Notes under the pieces: model-generated
What the model was told of the DNA's origin: nothing
What the model saw: only the letters and a program-made list of their open reading frames with translations
Databases searched by the model: none
Shown here: in pieces, positions 45,662 to 54,505 of the stretch
How the letters are laid out: each line of letters opens with the position of its first letter
Position numbering within the stretch: position 1 is the first letter of the stretch
From: Holophagales bacterium
GTDB taxonomy: Bacteria; Acidobacteriota; Thermoanaerobaculia; UBA5066
Assembly: GCA_016714815.1 (NCBI GenBank)
Contig: JADKBZ010000001.1
Coordinates: 186,001 to 250,000 of the forward strand
DNA length: 64,000 nt
Direction of reading: 5' to 3'
Translations under genes and position numbers: made by a program

Positions 45662-46429
45662 ATGAAGTCCGCCCGCACGCCCCTCGTCGTCGCCAACTGG
45701 AAGATGAACAAGACCCCGTCGGAGGCCGCCGCGTTCTGCGACGACTTCCTCTCGCGCCTCCCGGGCCTGCCCGAAGGGGTCGATCTCGCGATCGCGCCCG
45801 CCTTTCCGGCCCTCGAGCGGGTGGGGCGGCACCTTGCCCCGACCCGGGTGAAGCTGGCGGCGCAGGATGTCCACGTCGAGCCGAAGGGGGCCTTCACCGG
45901 CGAGGTCTCCGTCGCGATGCTGACCGACCTCGGCGTGGCAATGGCCCTCGTCGGGCACAGCGAGCGCCGGCGGGACCGGAAGGAGACCGAGGCCGACTTC
46001 TCGCGGAAGATGAAGCGCCTCGCCGACGCCGGCCTCGCGCCGGTCTACTGCGTCGGGGAGACGCTCGAGGAGCGCGACGGCGGGCGAACGGAAGCCGTCC
46101 TGGCGGCGCAGATGGCGGCGCTCGACCTCTTCGGCGACGCCCTCCCGCCCGGCTTCGTCCTGGCGTACGAGCCCGTCTGGGCGATCGGGACCGGTCGGGC
46201 CGCGACCCCCGAGATGGCAGTCGACGCGCACGCCTTCCTCCGCGCCCGGCTCGCGGACCGGTTCGGCTCCCAGTCCGCAGGCGGAGTCCGGATCCTCTAC
46301 GGCGGCTCCGTCACCCCGGCGAATGCGAAGGACCTCTTCTCCCGGGACGAGATCGACGGCGGGCTCGTCGGCGGCGCCTCCCTCGTCCCGGCCGACTTCG
46401 CCGCCCTCGCGGTCGCGGCCGGCGGCTGA
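45662..46429 (+). CDS. tpiA: Triosephosphate isomerase
   Basis: 255 residues. Catalytic Lys in VANWKMNK, His in LVGHSERR and Glu in LAYEPVWAIGTG; phosphate loop YGGSVTPAN. It interconverts dihydroxyacetone phosphate and glyceraldehyde-3-phosphate. AAAGG lies six bases before the ATG. Confidence 0.97.
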   Translation: MKSARTPLVVANWKMNKTPSEAAAFCDDFLSRLPGLPEGVDLAIAPAFPALERVGRHLAPTRVKLAAQDVHVEPKGAFTGEVSVAMLTDLGVAMALVGHSERRRDRKETEADFSRKMKRLADAGLAPVYCVGETLEERDGGRTEAVLAAQMAALDLFGDALPPGFVLAYEPVWAIGTGRAATPEMAVDAHAFLRARLADRFGSQSAGGVRILYGGSVTPANAKDLFSRDEIDGGLVGGASLVPADFAALAVAAGG

Positions 46430-46451
46430 TCCTCGCCGATATTGGCCTTTA

Positions 46452-46480
46452 CGGGCCGGTGGGTTATCCTCATCGGCCCG
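46452..46480 (+). terminator. Inverted repeat between tpiA and secG
   Basis: CGGGCCG (46452-46458) and CGGCCCG (46474-46480) enclose a 15-nt loop and are followed by TTTCGCC. It could partly terminate the pgk-tpiA message before secG. Confidence 0.4.
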
Positions 46481-46513
46481 TTTCGCCTCCGGGCGGCGGG
46501 CCGGAGACTCTGA

Positions 46514-46916
46514 ATGATTTACGTCCTCGTCCCGATCTACATCATCGTCTGCGTCTTCCTCATCCTGGTGGTTCTCCTCCAGCAGGGAAAAGGGGCGGAC
46601 GTCGCGAGCGCCTTCGGCGCCTCCTCCTCGCAGACGACCTTCGGCGCGCGCGGCGCGACGACGGTCCTCGAGAAGGTGACGACGTGGTCGTTCGTCGCGT
46701 TCTCCGTCCTGGCCGTCGCGATCTCGCTGCTGCAGGCGCGACCGAAGTCTTCGGTGCTCCAGCAGCTCGGCACCCAGCCGCCGGCCAAGAGCGCCCCCGG
46801 CCGTACCGGCCGCTCCGGCCCCGGCGAACAGCGTCCCCGTGGCCCCCGCGGCTGCGGCCCCGGCGCCCGCCACCAGCGCTCCCGCCCCGGCTCCCGCGGT
46901 CCCCGCGCAGAAGTAG
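46514..46916 (+). CDS. secG: Protein-export membrane protein SecG, apparent frameshift in the C-terminal tail
   Basis: Two membrane helices (about 3-23 and 54-74) flank the conserved cytoplasmic loop LLQQGKGADVASAFGA and TTFGARGATTVLEK, as in SecG of the SecYEG translocon. After about residue 93 the frame becomes Arg-rich and runs into the tRNA gene. One frame over, an Ala/Pro tail (VPAAPAPANSVPVAP and on) ends in a TAG at 46914. Removing one C from the run at 46794-46798 restores it. GGAG precedes the ATG by seven bases. The essential part is intact either way. Confidence 0.88.
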
Positions 46917-46987
46917 TTTTCATCCGATCCGTTTCGAGGCTTGCTTCCTCGCCGCGGATCGGTATTATCTCCCTCCCTCGCCTCCGT

Positions 46988-47072
<85 letters not shown>

Positions 47073-47086
47073 CTTATCAGGAACGA

Positions 47087-47112
47087 GAAGGCCCGCCGCA
47101 AGGCGGGCCTTC
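47087..47112 (+). terminator. Rho-independent terminator after tRNA-Leu
   Basis: GAAGGCCCGCC (47087-47097) pairs perfectly with GGCGGGCCTTC (47102-47112) over a GCAA tetraloop and is followed by CTCTTT. It begins 14 bases after the tRNA. Confidence 0.8.
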
Positions 47113-47698
47113 CTCTTTGGAGGGAGCCGCGAGAGGGAGGCCGTCGACCGCATCAGGCCCCCTCGCAGCCCCGCACCACGAGATTGGCCCGGGCCTGCGT
47201 CCGAACGCGAGCACCCGCCCTTTCGCCAGGAGAATGTCGGTTTCAGCTCGCCAGGCCCGCGGCCCGCAAGACACGAGGAGCTGAACCTCCCGCGGCCCGT
47301 ATGACCGAAAGGCGGAGTCCCGTGAAAACGACGCCGGTGGGCGGGGGGGGTGGCGGGGGGCGCCGGGGGGGTGGGGGGGGCCGGCCGGCGCCGAAGGCGG
47401 ATCTGGGATGCCGGCCCGGCCGCGGGTGGGCGGCGTCCGCGAGCCGCCCTTGAGCCGGGGCCTGCTCGAGTGCAGGACCGGGCGGGGATCGTTCTGCGTG
47501 TCGTGAGGAAGCGGAGATCGCGCGGGCCCCGCCCGGCCGCAGCGAGGACGAGCGGGTCGCGATCGCAGCCGGCTGCGGAGCCCGCACCGCAGCGGGCCCC
47601 GGCGGGACGACGGGACGATGAAGCCTGGCTCCCCTTCCGGCTCCGTTCCTCTTCCTCGGTCTGGCCCCGTCCAGCCGCCCGCCCATCGGGGGGCCGCT
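47113..47698. other. 586-base stretch without a convincing gene
   Basis: Open frames exist in several registers but none shows a recognisable domain. The stretch includes several G runs of up to eight (about 47342-47380) and an 8-bp inverted repeat TTCAGCTC/GAGCTGAA (47242-47249 and 47278-47285). Part of it may be the displaced 3' end of the DUF4097 gene if that gene is frameshifted. Confidence 0.5.
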
Positions 47699-48511
47699 TC
47701 AGCGTCCGGCGGCTCGAGCGCGACGACCGGACCTCGCCGTTGACCGTCTCGACGGCCAGGCGGCCCTTGCCGTCCGATCGCCCCGGGCTGCCCTTCGGCC
47801 CCACTTCCCTTCGACCGAGACCTCGGGGAAGTCGGAACGGATCTTTCCATTGACCGTCTGCAGGTCGAAGCGGAAGGAGGAGTCGCGGTTGCAGGAAACC
47901 GTCACCGAGCCGTTTACCGTCTCGAGGTCGGCGGCCTGGAGCGGTCCGGCGAAGGTGACCTCGACGGAGCCGTTCACCGTGTTCACGCTCACCGGCGCGG
48001 CCTGGGCGTCGACGCGAACGGAGCCGTTCACCGTATTCAGGACGAGGGCGGCGGTCCGCCCCTCGGCCGATACCCGGCCGTTGACCGTTTCCACGTCGAC
48101 CGCGAGCCCGGCGGGCAGCAGGAGCTCGTAGGCGACCTCGGCCCCGGTTCGATTCCCCCAGTTGAAGATCCCCCAGGTCCGGTTCTCCTTGGGCAGGATC
48201 GTCTCGACGTCGAGGGTCGTCCCCTGCTTCGTCACCCGGATCTGCGTCTCTGCGAGAGCCTCCTCGGCCCCGGAGCCCTTGGCCCGCTTGACGGCCGAGA
48301 CCCGGATCTGGGGGTTCTCCCACGTGCCGATCCGGACCGGGCCGTTCACGTTCTGGAGCCGGACGCGATCGACCCCCGTGCCGGAGTAGGTCTTTTCGAA
48401 CTTCTCCTCGAGGGCTTGCCCCGCCTGGGCGACGCCCGAGAGGGCCACCGCGAGAAGCGTAAGGACGGCGAGAGGTGCGACGAGGCGGGGATTCAGGCGG
48501 GATCGGTCCAT
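47699..48511 (-). CDS. DUF4097-type secreted beta-repeat protein, apparent frameshift near the end
   Basis: The start is the ATG at 48511, with GGAGG six bases upstream. A signal peptide (to about 30) precedes beta repeats built on 'TVNGxV' (ETVNGRVSAEG, NTVNGSVRVD, NTVNGSVEVT, ETVNGSVTVS, QTVNGKIRSD), typical of the DUF4097 right-handed beta solenoid. After VSVEGKWG the frame turns Arg-rich. One frame over it continues GPKGSPGRSDGKGRLAVETV and NGEV, adding one more repeat. One extra base at the C run 47799-47802 (plus strand) would restore it; the true end is then unclear. Function is unknown, presumably envelope-related. An RDD gene lies upstream. Confidence 0.75.
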   Translation of the reverse strand: MDRSRLNPRLVAPLAVLTLLAVALSGVAQAGQALEEKFEKTYSGTGVDRVRLQNVNGPVRIGTWENPQIRVSAVKRAKGSGAEEALAETQIRVTKQGTTLDVETILPKENRTWGIFNWGNRTGAEVAYELLLPAGLAVDVETVNGRVSAEGRTAALVLNTVNGSVRVDAQAAPVSVNTVNGSVEVTFAGPLQAADLETVNGSVTVSCNRDSSFRFDLQTVNGKIRSDFPEVSVEGKWGRRAARGDRTARAAWPSRRSTARSGRRARAAGR

Positions 48512-48564
48512 GAGCGGCCTCCACCAGCAGAAACGGACGAGGGGCGGGGAAAGTTTCGCGGCGA

Positions 48565-49005
48565 TCACGATTCGCCGACCGTGGTTCCGGCGAGGCGGTC
48601 CCCGAGCCTCCGCGAGTCGGGCCGCTGGACGACGGCGACCGCTTCGAGAAGGTTCAGGCCCGGGACGAGGAGCGGGAGATTCCGGAGGACCGAATCGAGA
48701 GGGCGCACCCGCCCGCCCCCCGGCCTCACGACCGAGAGGCCCAGGAGGAGCTTGCCCGGGCTCGCCCCCCGCGAATCCCGGAGGAGGAAGAGGGTCACGA
48801 AAAGGAGCTGGGCGGCCCGAAAGACCTTCGGGAGGCCCACGGGCGGCTCCGCCGCGAAGAGGACGACGAGAAAGACGAGGACGGTCGCGACGAGGAGGGG
48901 TCCGCCGGCGAGGCAGATCAGGTCGAGCCCGAAGGCCGCGGCCCGCAGCCAGAGACGTTCGGAGGGGACGAGGCTGAAGACGTCCCGGCGGTTTGTCCCG
49001 TAGGA
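48565..49005 (-). CDS. RDD family membrane protein, start unclear
   Basis: About 140 residues. The segment RAAAFGLDLICLAGG opens the first of two or three membrane helices, and GASPGKLLLGLSVVRPGGG with DRLAGTTV closes the RDD pattern. The function of RDD proteins is mostly unknown; some act in ion transport. There is no ATG, GTG or TTG in frame between the divergent aminohydrolase gene and the first helix, so the left boundary given is only the limit of plausible coding. A rare start codon or an indel could explain this. The DUF4097 gene follows. Confidence 0.65.
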   Translation of the reverse strand, partial: SYGTNRRDVFSLVPSERLWLRAAAFGLDLICLAGGPLLVATVLVFLVVLFAAEPPVGLPKVFRAAQLLFVTLFLLRDSRGASPGKLLLGLSVVRPGGGRVRPLDSVLRNLPLLVPGLNLLEAVAVVQRPDSRRLGDRLAGTTVGES

Positions 49006-49014
49006 TGGGCCCGC

Positions 49015-50028
49015 GTGAACGCCGCCGAGGTCCTCGGAGCTCTCCGCGTCCGGCCGAAGGCCGAGCTCCACCTCCACCTCGAGGGGTCGGTCCGCCCCGT
49101 GACCCTCGTCCGCCTCGCGCGGGCGGCCGGCTCGCCCCTCTTTCCCGACCTCGCCGCCGTTCGCGCCCGCCGCCGGTTCGACGGCCTTCCCGGCTTTCTC
49201 TCCCTCTACCGCGACGTCTGCCGCCTGCTGCGCTCCCCTTCGGACTTCGCTCTCCTGGCCCGGGACCTGACGGACCGCCTTCGCCGCGAGCGGATCGTCT
49301 ACGCCGAGGTCTACGTCTCCCCCGCCATCGTCGACCGGCTCGGGCTCGACTGGCTTGCCGTCCGGGACGCGGTCGAGGCGGTCTTCGCCCGGCACGAGCG
49401 GCTGGGGCATGGGCGGATCCGGGTCCTTCTCGACGCCGTCCGGCACTTCGGACCCGACGCGGCGCATCGCGTCCTCGACCTCCACGCCCGGCACCCCTGG
49501 CCGCGGGCCGTCGGATTCGGCCTCGGCGGAGACGAGCTGGCCGTTCCCGCGCGCGACTTCGCGCCGGTCTACCGGCGCCTTCCCCGGCTCGGACTGGCGT
49601 CCGTCGTCCACGCCGGGGAGGTGGGAGGCCCCGATTCCGTCGCCGACGCCCTTCGCTGGCTGAAGCCCCGCAGGATCGCCCACGGCGTCGGGGCCGCCGC
49701 CGACCCGGCGCTCGTGAGGCGCCTCGCCCGCGCCGGGGTCGCGCTCGACGTCTGCCTCACCTCGAACGACGCTACCGGCGCCTTCCCGTTTCCCCGGAGT
49801 CCCGTCCTCGCCCTGCTGCGCGCCGGAGTGACCGTCACGCTCGCGACCGACGACCCCGGTCTGTTCGGAACGACGCTCCTCGGCGAGTACCGGCGGCTGG
49901 CCCGTCTCGGGGCGACGCCGCCCGAGCTCGCCGCCGTCGCCCGCGCCGGGTTTCGGGCGGCGTTTGCGCCCCCCGGCCGCCATCAGCTCCCCGCGCCGCC
50001 TGCCGGATCCGCCAGGACCCTCTCGTAG
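49015..50028 (+). CDS. Adenosine deaminase family aminohydrolase
   Basis: 337 residues. Zn-binding and catalytic motifs of the adenosine/adenine deaminase family: HLHLEGS (about 19-25), HAGE (catalytic Glu), IAHGVGAA, and SNDATGAF followed by TDDPGLFGTTL. It hydrolyses adenosine, adenine or a modified purine; which one cannot be decided. The GTG start has TAGGAT eight bases upstream and no Shine-Dalgarno. The 3' end overlaps the convergent bshA gene by 46 bases. Confidence 0.9.
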   Translation: MNAAEVLGALRVRPKAELHLHLEGSVRPVTLVRLARAAGSPLFPDLAAVRARRRFDGLPGFLSLYRDVCRLLRSPSDFALLARDLTDRLRRERIVYAEVYVSPAIVDRLGLDWLAVRDAVEAVFARHERLGHGRIRVLLDAVRHFGPDAAHRVLDLHARHPWPRAVGFGLGGDELAVPARDFAPVYRRLPRLGLASVVHAGEVGGPDSVADALRWLKPRRIAHGVGAAADPALVRRLARAGVALDVCLTSNDATGAFPFPRSPVLALLRAGVTVTLATDDPGLFGTTLLGEYRRLARLGATPPELAAVARAGFRAAFAPPGRHQLPAPPAGSARTLS

Positions 50029-51122
50029 ATCTCGAGGTAGCGGCCGACGATGGCGTCGGCGGCGAACCGGGAACGGCGCCGCCGCGCCGCGCGGGAGGCC
50101 TCGTTCCACGACTTTTCGTCCTTCAGGAGGGCGATTCCGTCGGCCGCCAGCCCCGCGAGGTCTCCCACCTCCCGAAGGAACCCGGTCGTGCCGTTCTCGA
50201 CGACCTCGGGAAGTCCGCCGGCGCGGTAGCCCAGGACGGGAACGCCGCAGGCCTGCGCCTCGAGAGCGGAAAGCCCGAACGACTCCATGTCGGTCGTCAG
50301 GACGTAGAGGTCCGCCGCCGGCATGACCTCCTGGACCGCCGGGGTGTTCCCGAGAAAGTGGACGAGCCCCGCGATCCCCTTCGTGCGGCAGAGCTCTTCG
50401 GCCGCCGGGCGGTCGGGCCCGTCGCCGATCATCAGGAGGCGGCTCGGCACCTCCCGCCGAATGCGATCGAAGATCTCGACGACGTCGTTGACCCGCTTGA
50501 CGGGCCGGAAGTTCGAGACGTGGAGGAGGAGCCGCTCCCCACCCCTGGCGAAGCAGGTCGCGCCACGCTGGCCGTGGTCCGGCTTCCACCGGACGGGGTC
50601 GACGAAGTTCGGGACGACGTCGAGCTCCTTGGCCGGGGCGAAGACCTCGCGCGTCACCCGGGCGAGGTACTCGGAGACGGCGGTGACGGCGTCGGACCTC
50701 TCGATGCCGAAGCGGGTGATCGGGAGGTAGGAGCGGTCCTGCCCGACGATCGTCACGTCGGTCCCGTGGAGCGTCGTGACGACGGCGAGGCGCCGCGGCA
50801 GGAGCATCTCCTGGGCGAGGTGGGCCGAGATGGCGTGCGGAAGCGCGTAGTGCGCGTGGATGATGTCGAGCCCCTCGTGAAGGGCGACGTCGACGATGCG
50901 CGTGGCGAGGGCGAGGTCGTAGGGCGGGTAGTTGAAGAGGGGGTAGGTCGGGACCGTGACCTCGTGGTACGAGACCCGCTCCGCGAAGAGGTTCAGGCGC
51001 GACGGCAGCGCGTAGCTGATGAAGTGGACGTCGTGCCCGCGGATGGCGAGCTCGTGCCCGAGCTCGGTCGCGACGACCCCGGAGCCGCCGAAGGTCGGGT
51101 AGCAGGCGATGCCGATCTTCAC
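49983..51122 (-). CDS. bshA: Bacillithiol synthesis glycosyltransferase BshA
   Basis: 379 residues of the GT4 fold, the normal BshA size. It begins KIGIACYPTFGGSGVVATEL; the donor domain has LHVSNFRPVKR and the ESFGLSALEAQACGVPV acidic loop. It joins malate to UDP-GlcNAc in the first step of bacillithiol synthesis. I start at the GTG at 51122, four bases after the bshB1 stop. It is the last gene of a minus-strand bsh operon and appears intact. Confidence 0.93.
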   Translation of the reverse strand: MKIGIACYPTFGGSGVVATELGHELAIRGHDVHFISYALPSRLNLFAERVSYHEVTVPTYPLFNYPPYDLALATRIVDVALHEGLDIIHAHYALPHAISAHLAQEMLLPRRLAVVTTLHGTDVTIVGQDRSYLPITRFGIERSDAVTAVSEYLARVTREVFAPAKELDVVPNFVDPVRWKPDHGQRGATCFARGGERLLLHVSNFRPVKRVNDVVEIFDRIRREVPSRLLMIGDGPDRPAAEELCRTKGIAGLVHFLGNTPAVQEVMPAADLYVLTTDMESFGLSALEAQACGVPVLGYRAGGLPEVVENGTTGFLREVGDLAGLAADGIALLKDEKSWNEASRAARRRRSRFAADAIVGRYLEIYERVLADPAGGAGS

Positions 51123-51126
51123 CGGC

Positions 51127-51862
51127 TCAGTACCCCGTCTCGAAACCGTCGAAGGCGGCAAGCGGGTCGGCCAGGAGCGGGGGCCTCGGCGACACGAACC
51201 CCTCCGCCGCGCCCGCGTTGGCGAGACGCCCGAAGGCGCGCGCCCGCGCCGTGACGCCGTCCAGGAACTCGGGCGAGGAGATGAAGGTTGCCGGCTCCGT
51301 CGACGCCGGATCGAAGAACTGGCTCTTGAACGCCCGGACCGCGGCGAGCTTGACCTGGAGGACCTCCGTGACGTCGACGAGGAAGGTCGGCTCGGCGAGG
51401 AACGTGGAGGGGTAGTAGACGACCTGCTGGGGGCGGTGCGGCGCGCGCCCCGTCTCCAGGGTTCTGAGGCCCGCGTAGAAGGCGGCGTCGGTGACGAGGC
51501 GGGAGGCCCGCACGTGGTCCGGGTGGCGATCGACCGCGAGGGGCGCGAAGACGAGGCGCGGCCGGCGGCGCCGGATGACGTCGATGACCTCCAGCTCGGC
51601 GGCCCGGTCGGTTCTGAGGTTTCCGTCTCCGAGGTCGAGGCCGTCGCGGAAGAGCGCCCCGAGGATCCGGGCCGATTCGGCCGCTTCGGTGGCGCGGGTC
51701 TCGGGAGTTCCCCGCGTCCCCGCCTCGCCGCGCGTCAGGTCGAGGATCCCGATGCGCCGCCCGCGCCGGGAAAGGAGGGCGAGCGTCCCGCCGCACCCCA
51801 GCTCGACGTCGTCGGGATGCGCCCCCGACCGCCAGGATCTCGACCGTTTCCCCATCGCTCAC
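51127..51862 (-). CDS. bshB1: Bacillithiol synthesis deacetylase BshB1, N-terminal frameshift
   Basis: The main frame (from about 51826 down) starts GAHPDDVELGCGG, the zinc-binding signature of LmbE-type deacetylases, then DLTRGEAGTRG and DRHPDHVRAS, and ends like BshB1. The expected beginning, VSDGETVEILAVG, lies one frame over with a GTG at 51862 that overlaps the bshC stop as GTGA. Removing one C from the run 51822-51826 joins them into a protein of about 244 residues. It deacetylates GlcNAc-malate. As written, translation would have to start inside the gene. Confidence 0.88.
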
Positions 51863-53418
51863 AGCAGGATCTCCTGCAGGCCCGCCACGTCCCAGCGGAG
51901 CTGCTCCCTCAAGGGCCCGACGAGGCCCGCGCGTCCGTACCTCAGGAGCCACGGAAGCGGGCCGTAGACGCGTTCGGCGGGACGGCCCCGGCGCGAGTGC
52001 CGTGGCGAGGCGCCGAACCTGCCGGGCTTCGGCTTCGTTCGCGCGGCCGGCCGCCGCGCGGGTTCGTTCGAGGAGCTTGTCGAGGGCGAAACGGAGGTTC
52101 TCCCGGGTCGCCTCGAGGGGCTTTCCGAGCCCGGCCTCCACGGCCGTGAGGCGCGGGCCCAGGTGGGCCAGGGAGGCGAGGGCTCCGTCGCGTATCGCCG
52201 TGAGCTCGGCGAGAAGGGCCGCTTCGCGGACTGCGCCGCCCGCCCGCGAGGAGGGCGTCGCTGCCGGCGAAGAGGTCCGCGAGGCCGAGGCCGAGCTGCT
52301 CGAGGGCCCGGCGCTCCGGAGGCGCTGACGGGCGCGGCCATCGGCCGCGCCACGAGGACCGGCGGGACGAGCCCGGCCCAGTCGAAGAGCGGCAGCATCT
52401 GGGCCCAGTAGGCGAGCTCCGCCGGGCCGAGGACCGTCGCGGCCACGGGATAGAGGGTCGAGGTGGAGAGCGGCCGCGAGAGGGCCGAGAACGACGGGAG
52501 CCATTCTCCCGACTGGAAGCGATCGACGATCTCCTCCGCGTCGAGCCGCTCTCCGCCCTGCCCCTTCAGCTCGAGGCCGCCGTCCCGCTCGCGAAGGAGG
52601 AGGCGCTCGCCGCCGACGAGGGCGAAGAGGGGCAGCGCGCCCGCCTCCGAGACGACCTGCGGCGGGTGGCCCGCCGCCGCCAGCTCCGTGGCGCGCGAGG
52701 CGAGGAGCCTGCTCACCTCGGCCCGCTCGCGGACGAGCCGGACGGCGAGCGGCACGAGAACGGGCTTCTCCTCCGGACGCGCCGCGTCGGCGAAGAGGAG
52801 AGACGGCTCGGCGAGGAGCCAGGAAAGCGAGGCGACGAAGGCTCCCGCGTAGGACTTCCCCGCGTGCGCCGCGCGCAGCGCGTCGAGGCTCTCCTCGTCG
52901 GCCTGCGAGCCCGCGCCGGCCCGGGCCCGCTCGAGAAGGGCCGCGACGTCGACCTCCACCGGGAGCGCGCCGACCGGCCTTCGGTTCCTCGCCAGAGGCT
53001 CCGGATCGGGGCCGGCCTCCTCCACGCCGTCGGGCCCGGGAAGGGGGACTCTCGTCACCTCGACGAGGTCGTGGTCCTCCGAGGCGCACCAGAAGACGGG
53101 AGACAGGTCCGTTCCGAGGGGGGCCAGAGCCTCGGCGATCTTCACCGCTGCGAGCGCCTTGACCGCCACGAGGAGCGGCCCCGTCAGGAGGCCGACCTGC
53201 TGCCCGGTGAAGACCCCGGCGCGGCGGCCGGCGGCGAGCGCGGCGAGAGCCGGGGCGGCGCCGGGACGGGGAGTGAACGCTTTGAGGACTCTCTCTTCGC
53301 GCGAGGCGATCGCCGCCAGGGAGGCCCTTTCCCCAGGAACCGGGTCACGTCAGGCTCGCCGGTCGCGTGCCCCAGCGAGGAGCGGGATGCCGGGGAAGCG
53401 CTCGGGCGGAACCGTCAC
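51859..53418 (-). CDS. bshC: Bacillithiol cysteine-adding enzyme BshC, several frame breaks
   Basis: About 520 codons of BshC-like sequence are present but split. Frame a gives GVFTGQQVGLLTGPLL, then FWCASEDHDLVEV, to PMAAPVSA near 52325. Frame c gives PPERRALEQLGLGLADLFAG to about 52250. Frame b gives REAALLAELTAIRDGAL and on to about 51990. Frame a resumes with ERVYGPLPWLLRYG to the stop. Near the N-terminus a TGA interrupts between LLAGARDRRA and VPGERASLAAI, where another frame reads GEPDVTRFLGKG. BshC would add cysteine to GlcN-malate. The GTG at 53418 overlaps the corrected methyltransferase stop. It is either a pseudogene or carries sequence errors. Confidence 0.8.
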
Positions 53419-54187
53419 CGCGCCCTCCCGAGACGGCGAGGAAGGATGAGCCGGGAGACCGGCGCACGTCGTACGGGGAGCCGTCGAAGTCGCCGAAGGC
53501 CGCGGTGACACGAAGGCGGGCGTCGCCGTGCAGCGCCTCGAGCTCGTCGCGCAGGTAGACTCGAACCCGCTCCCGGAACGTGCGCGCCGTCGCGCCGGTT
53601 CCCATCGTGATCTCCTTCTCGATCCGGCGCGTCGTCGCGTCGTAGCGGCGCCGGATCGACACGCGCTCCCCCGCGACCGTCTTCTCCTCCCGCGAGACGA
53701 GAGTCGACAGGACGCGCGAGGCGTTGAAGACGTCGGAGAGGAAGGCGCCTCCCGGGGCGAGGACCCGGCTGATCTCGCCGACGACCCGGACGTCGTCCGC
53801 CGCGGCGTCGAAGTAGCCGAAGGAGGTGAAGAAGTTGACGACCGCACCGAAGGACGCGCGGGCGAACGGGAGCCGTCGCATGTCGGCGCGCACGAACCCG
53901 GGGGCGGGATCGGCCTGCCGGGCCCTGGCGCGGGCGAGCAGCGTGGCGGAGAGGTCGAGACCCGTGACCGGCGTCCCGTGACGGGAAAGGACGACGGCGT
54001 GCCGGCCGGTTCCGCAGGCGAGGTCGAGAATCCCGCCGCGACCCTTCGCGGCATAGGGGCCGAGAAGACCATAGACGAACTGGGCCTGCCGCTGCGCCTC
54101 GAGGTCGTCCCTGTCGGGGTAGAGGGCGAGGTACTCCTCGCCGAACCAGCTCGCGTACCAGGGGTCTCGGTCGGTCTCTTCGCTCAA
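53345..54187 (-). CDS. SAM-dependent methyltransferase in the bacillithiol operon
   Basis: 280 residues as written. Class I methyltransferase motifs: ILDLACGTGRHAVVLSRHG (about 53-71), VTGLDLSATLL, RADMRRLPF and LAPGGAFLSDVFN. The last 50 residues look frame-shifted: adding one base at 53453-53455 gives SPRLILPRRLGRAR then TGA, which overlaps the bshC GTG as GTGA. So the native protein is probably about 257 residues and coupled to bshC. It may methylate the thiol cofactor (N-methyl-bacillithiol is known in some bacteria) or an unrelated small molecule. Start TTG, with TATCAT nine bases upstream. Confidence 0.8.
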   Translation of the reverse strand: MSEETDRDPWYASWFGEEYLALYPDRDDLEAQRQAQFVYGLLGPYAAKGRGGILDLACGTGRHAVVLSRHGTPVTGLDLSATLLARARARQADPAPGFVRADMRRLPFARASFGAVVNFFTSFGYFDAAADDVRVVGEISRVLAPGGAFLSDVFNASRVLSTLVSREEKTVAGERVSIRRRYDATTRRIEKEITMGTGATARTFRERVRVYLRDELEALHGDARLRVTAAFGDFDGSPYDVRRSPGSSFLAVSGGRGDGSARALPRHPAPRWGTRPASLT

Positions 54188-54234
54188 GCCGACAGGATGA
54201 TACGGGGTTGGCGCCGGACCGGTCGCTTCAGGCT

Positions 54235-54501
54235 TCAGAAACCCCAGAGAGCCAGCTCGTCGATGACGGCCGCCAGGCTCGGGTGCTTCACGAGCTCCTC
54301 GTAGAGCCAGCCGTGCCGTTCCCTGACGGTGGCCATCTCCTCGCGGGCGCGGAGGGCGTCGCCCCCCGCCGCCGCGTCGCGGAGACGCTCGACGGCGGCC
54401 TGCTCCTCGACGCCGAGCCGGCCGTCGAGGTCGCGGCGAACCGCGGCAAAGGCTTCGTGGACCTTCCCGCCGGCGGCTGCGTCGTCCTTCTCGTCCGCCA
54501 T
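54235..54501 (-). CDS. Small helical protein of unknown function after atpC
   Basis: 88 residues, acidic and helical (FAAVRRDLDGRLGVEEQAAV and on to DELALWGF), with no signal or membrane segment. Starts at the ATG at 54501, four bases after the atpC stop, so it is part of the atp operon transcript. I do not recognise it; it could be an orphan or a modulator of the ATP synthase. Confidence 0.6.
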   Translation of the reverse strand: MADEKDDAAAGGKVHEAFAAVRRDLDGRLGVEEQAAVERLRDAAAGGDALRAREEMATVRERHGWLYEELVKHPSLAAVIDELALWGF

Positions 54502-54505
54502 CGGC

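Noticed and set aside
47242..47285. Inverted repeat considered as an insertion-sequence end
   Set aside because: Only 8 bp, no transposase frame nearby and no target duplication.
53345..53355. In-frame TGA near the N-terminus of bshC as a selenocysteine codon
   Set aside because: BshC has no selenoprotein forms known to me, no SECIS-like hairpin follows, and nearby frame breaks explain the stop better.
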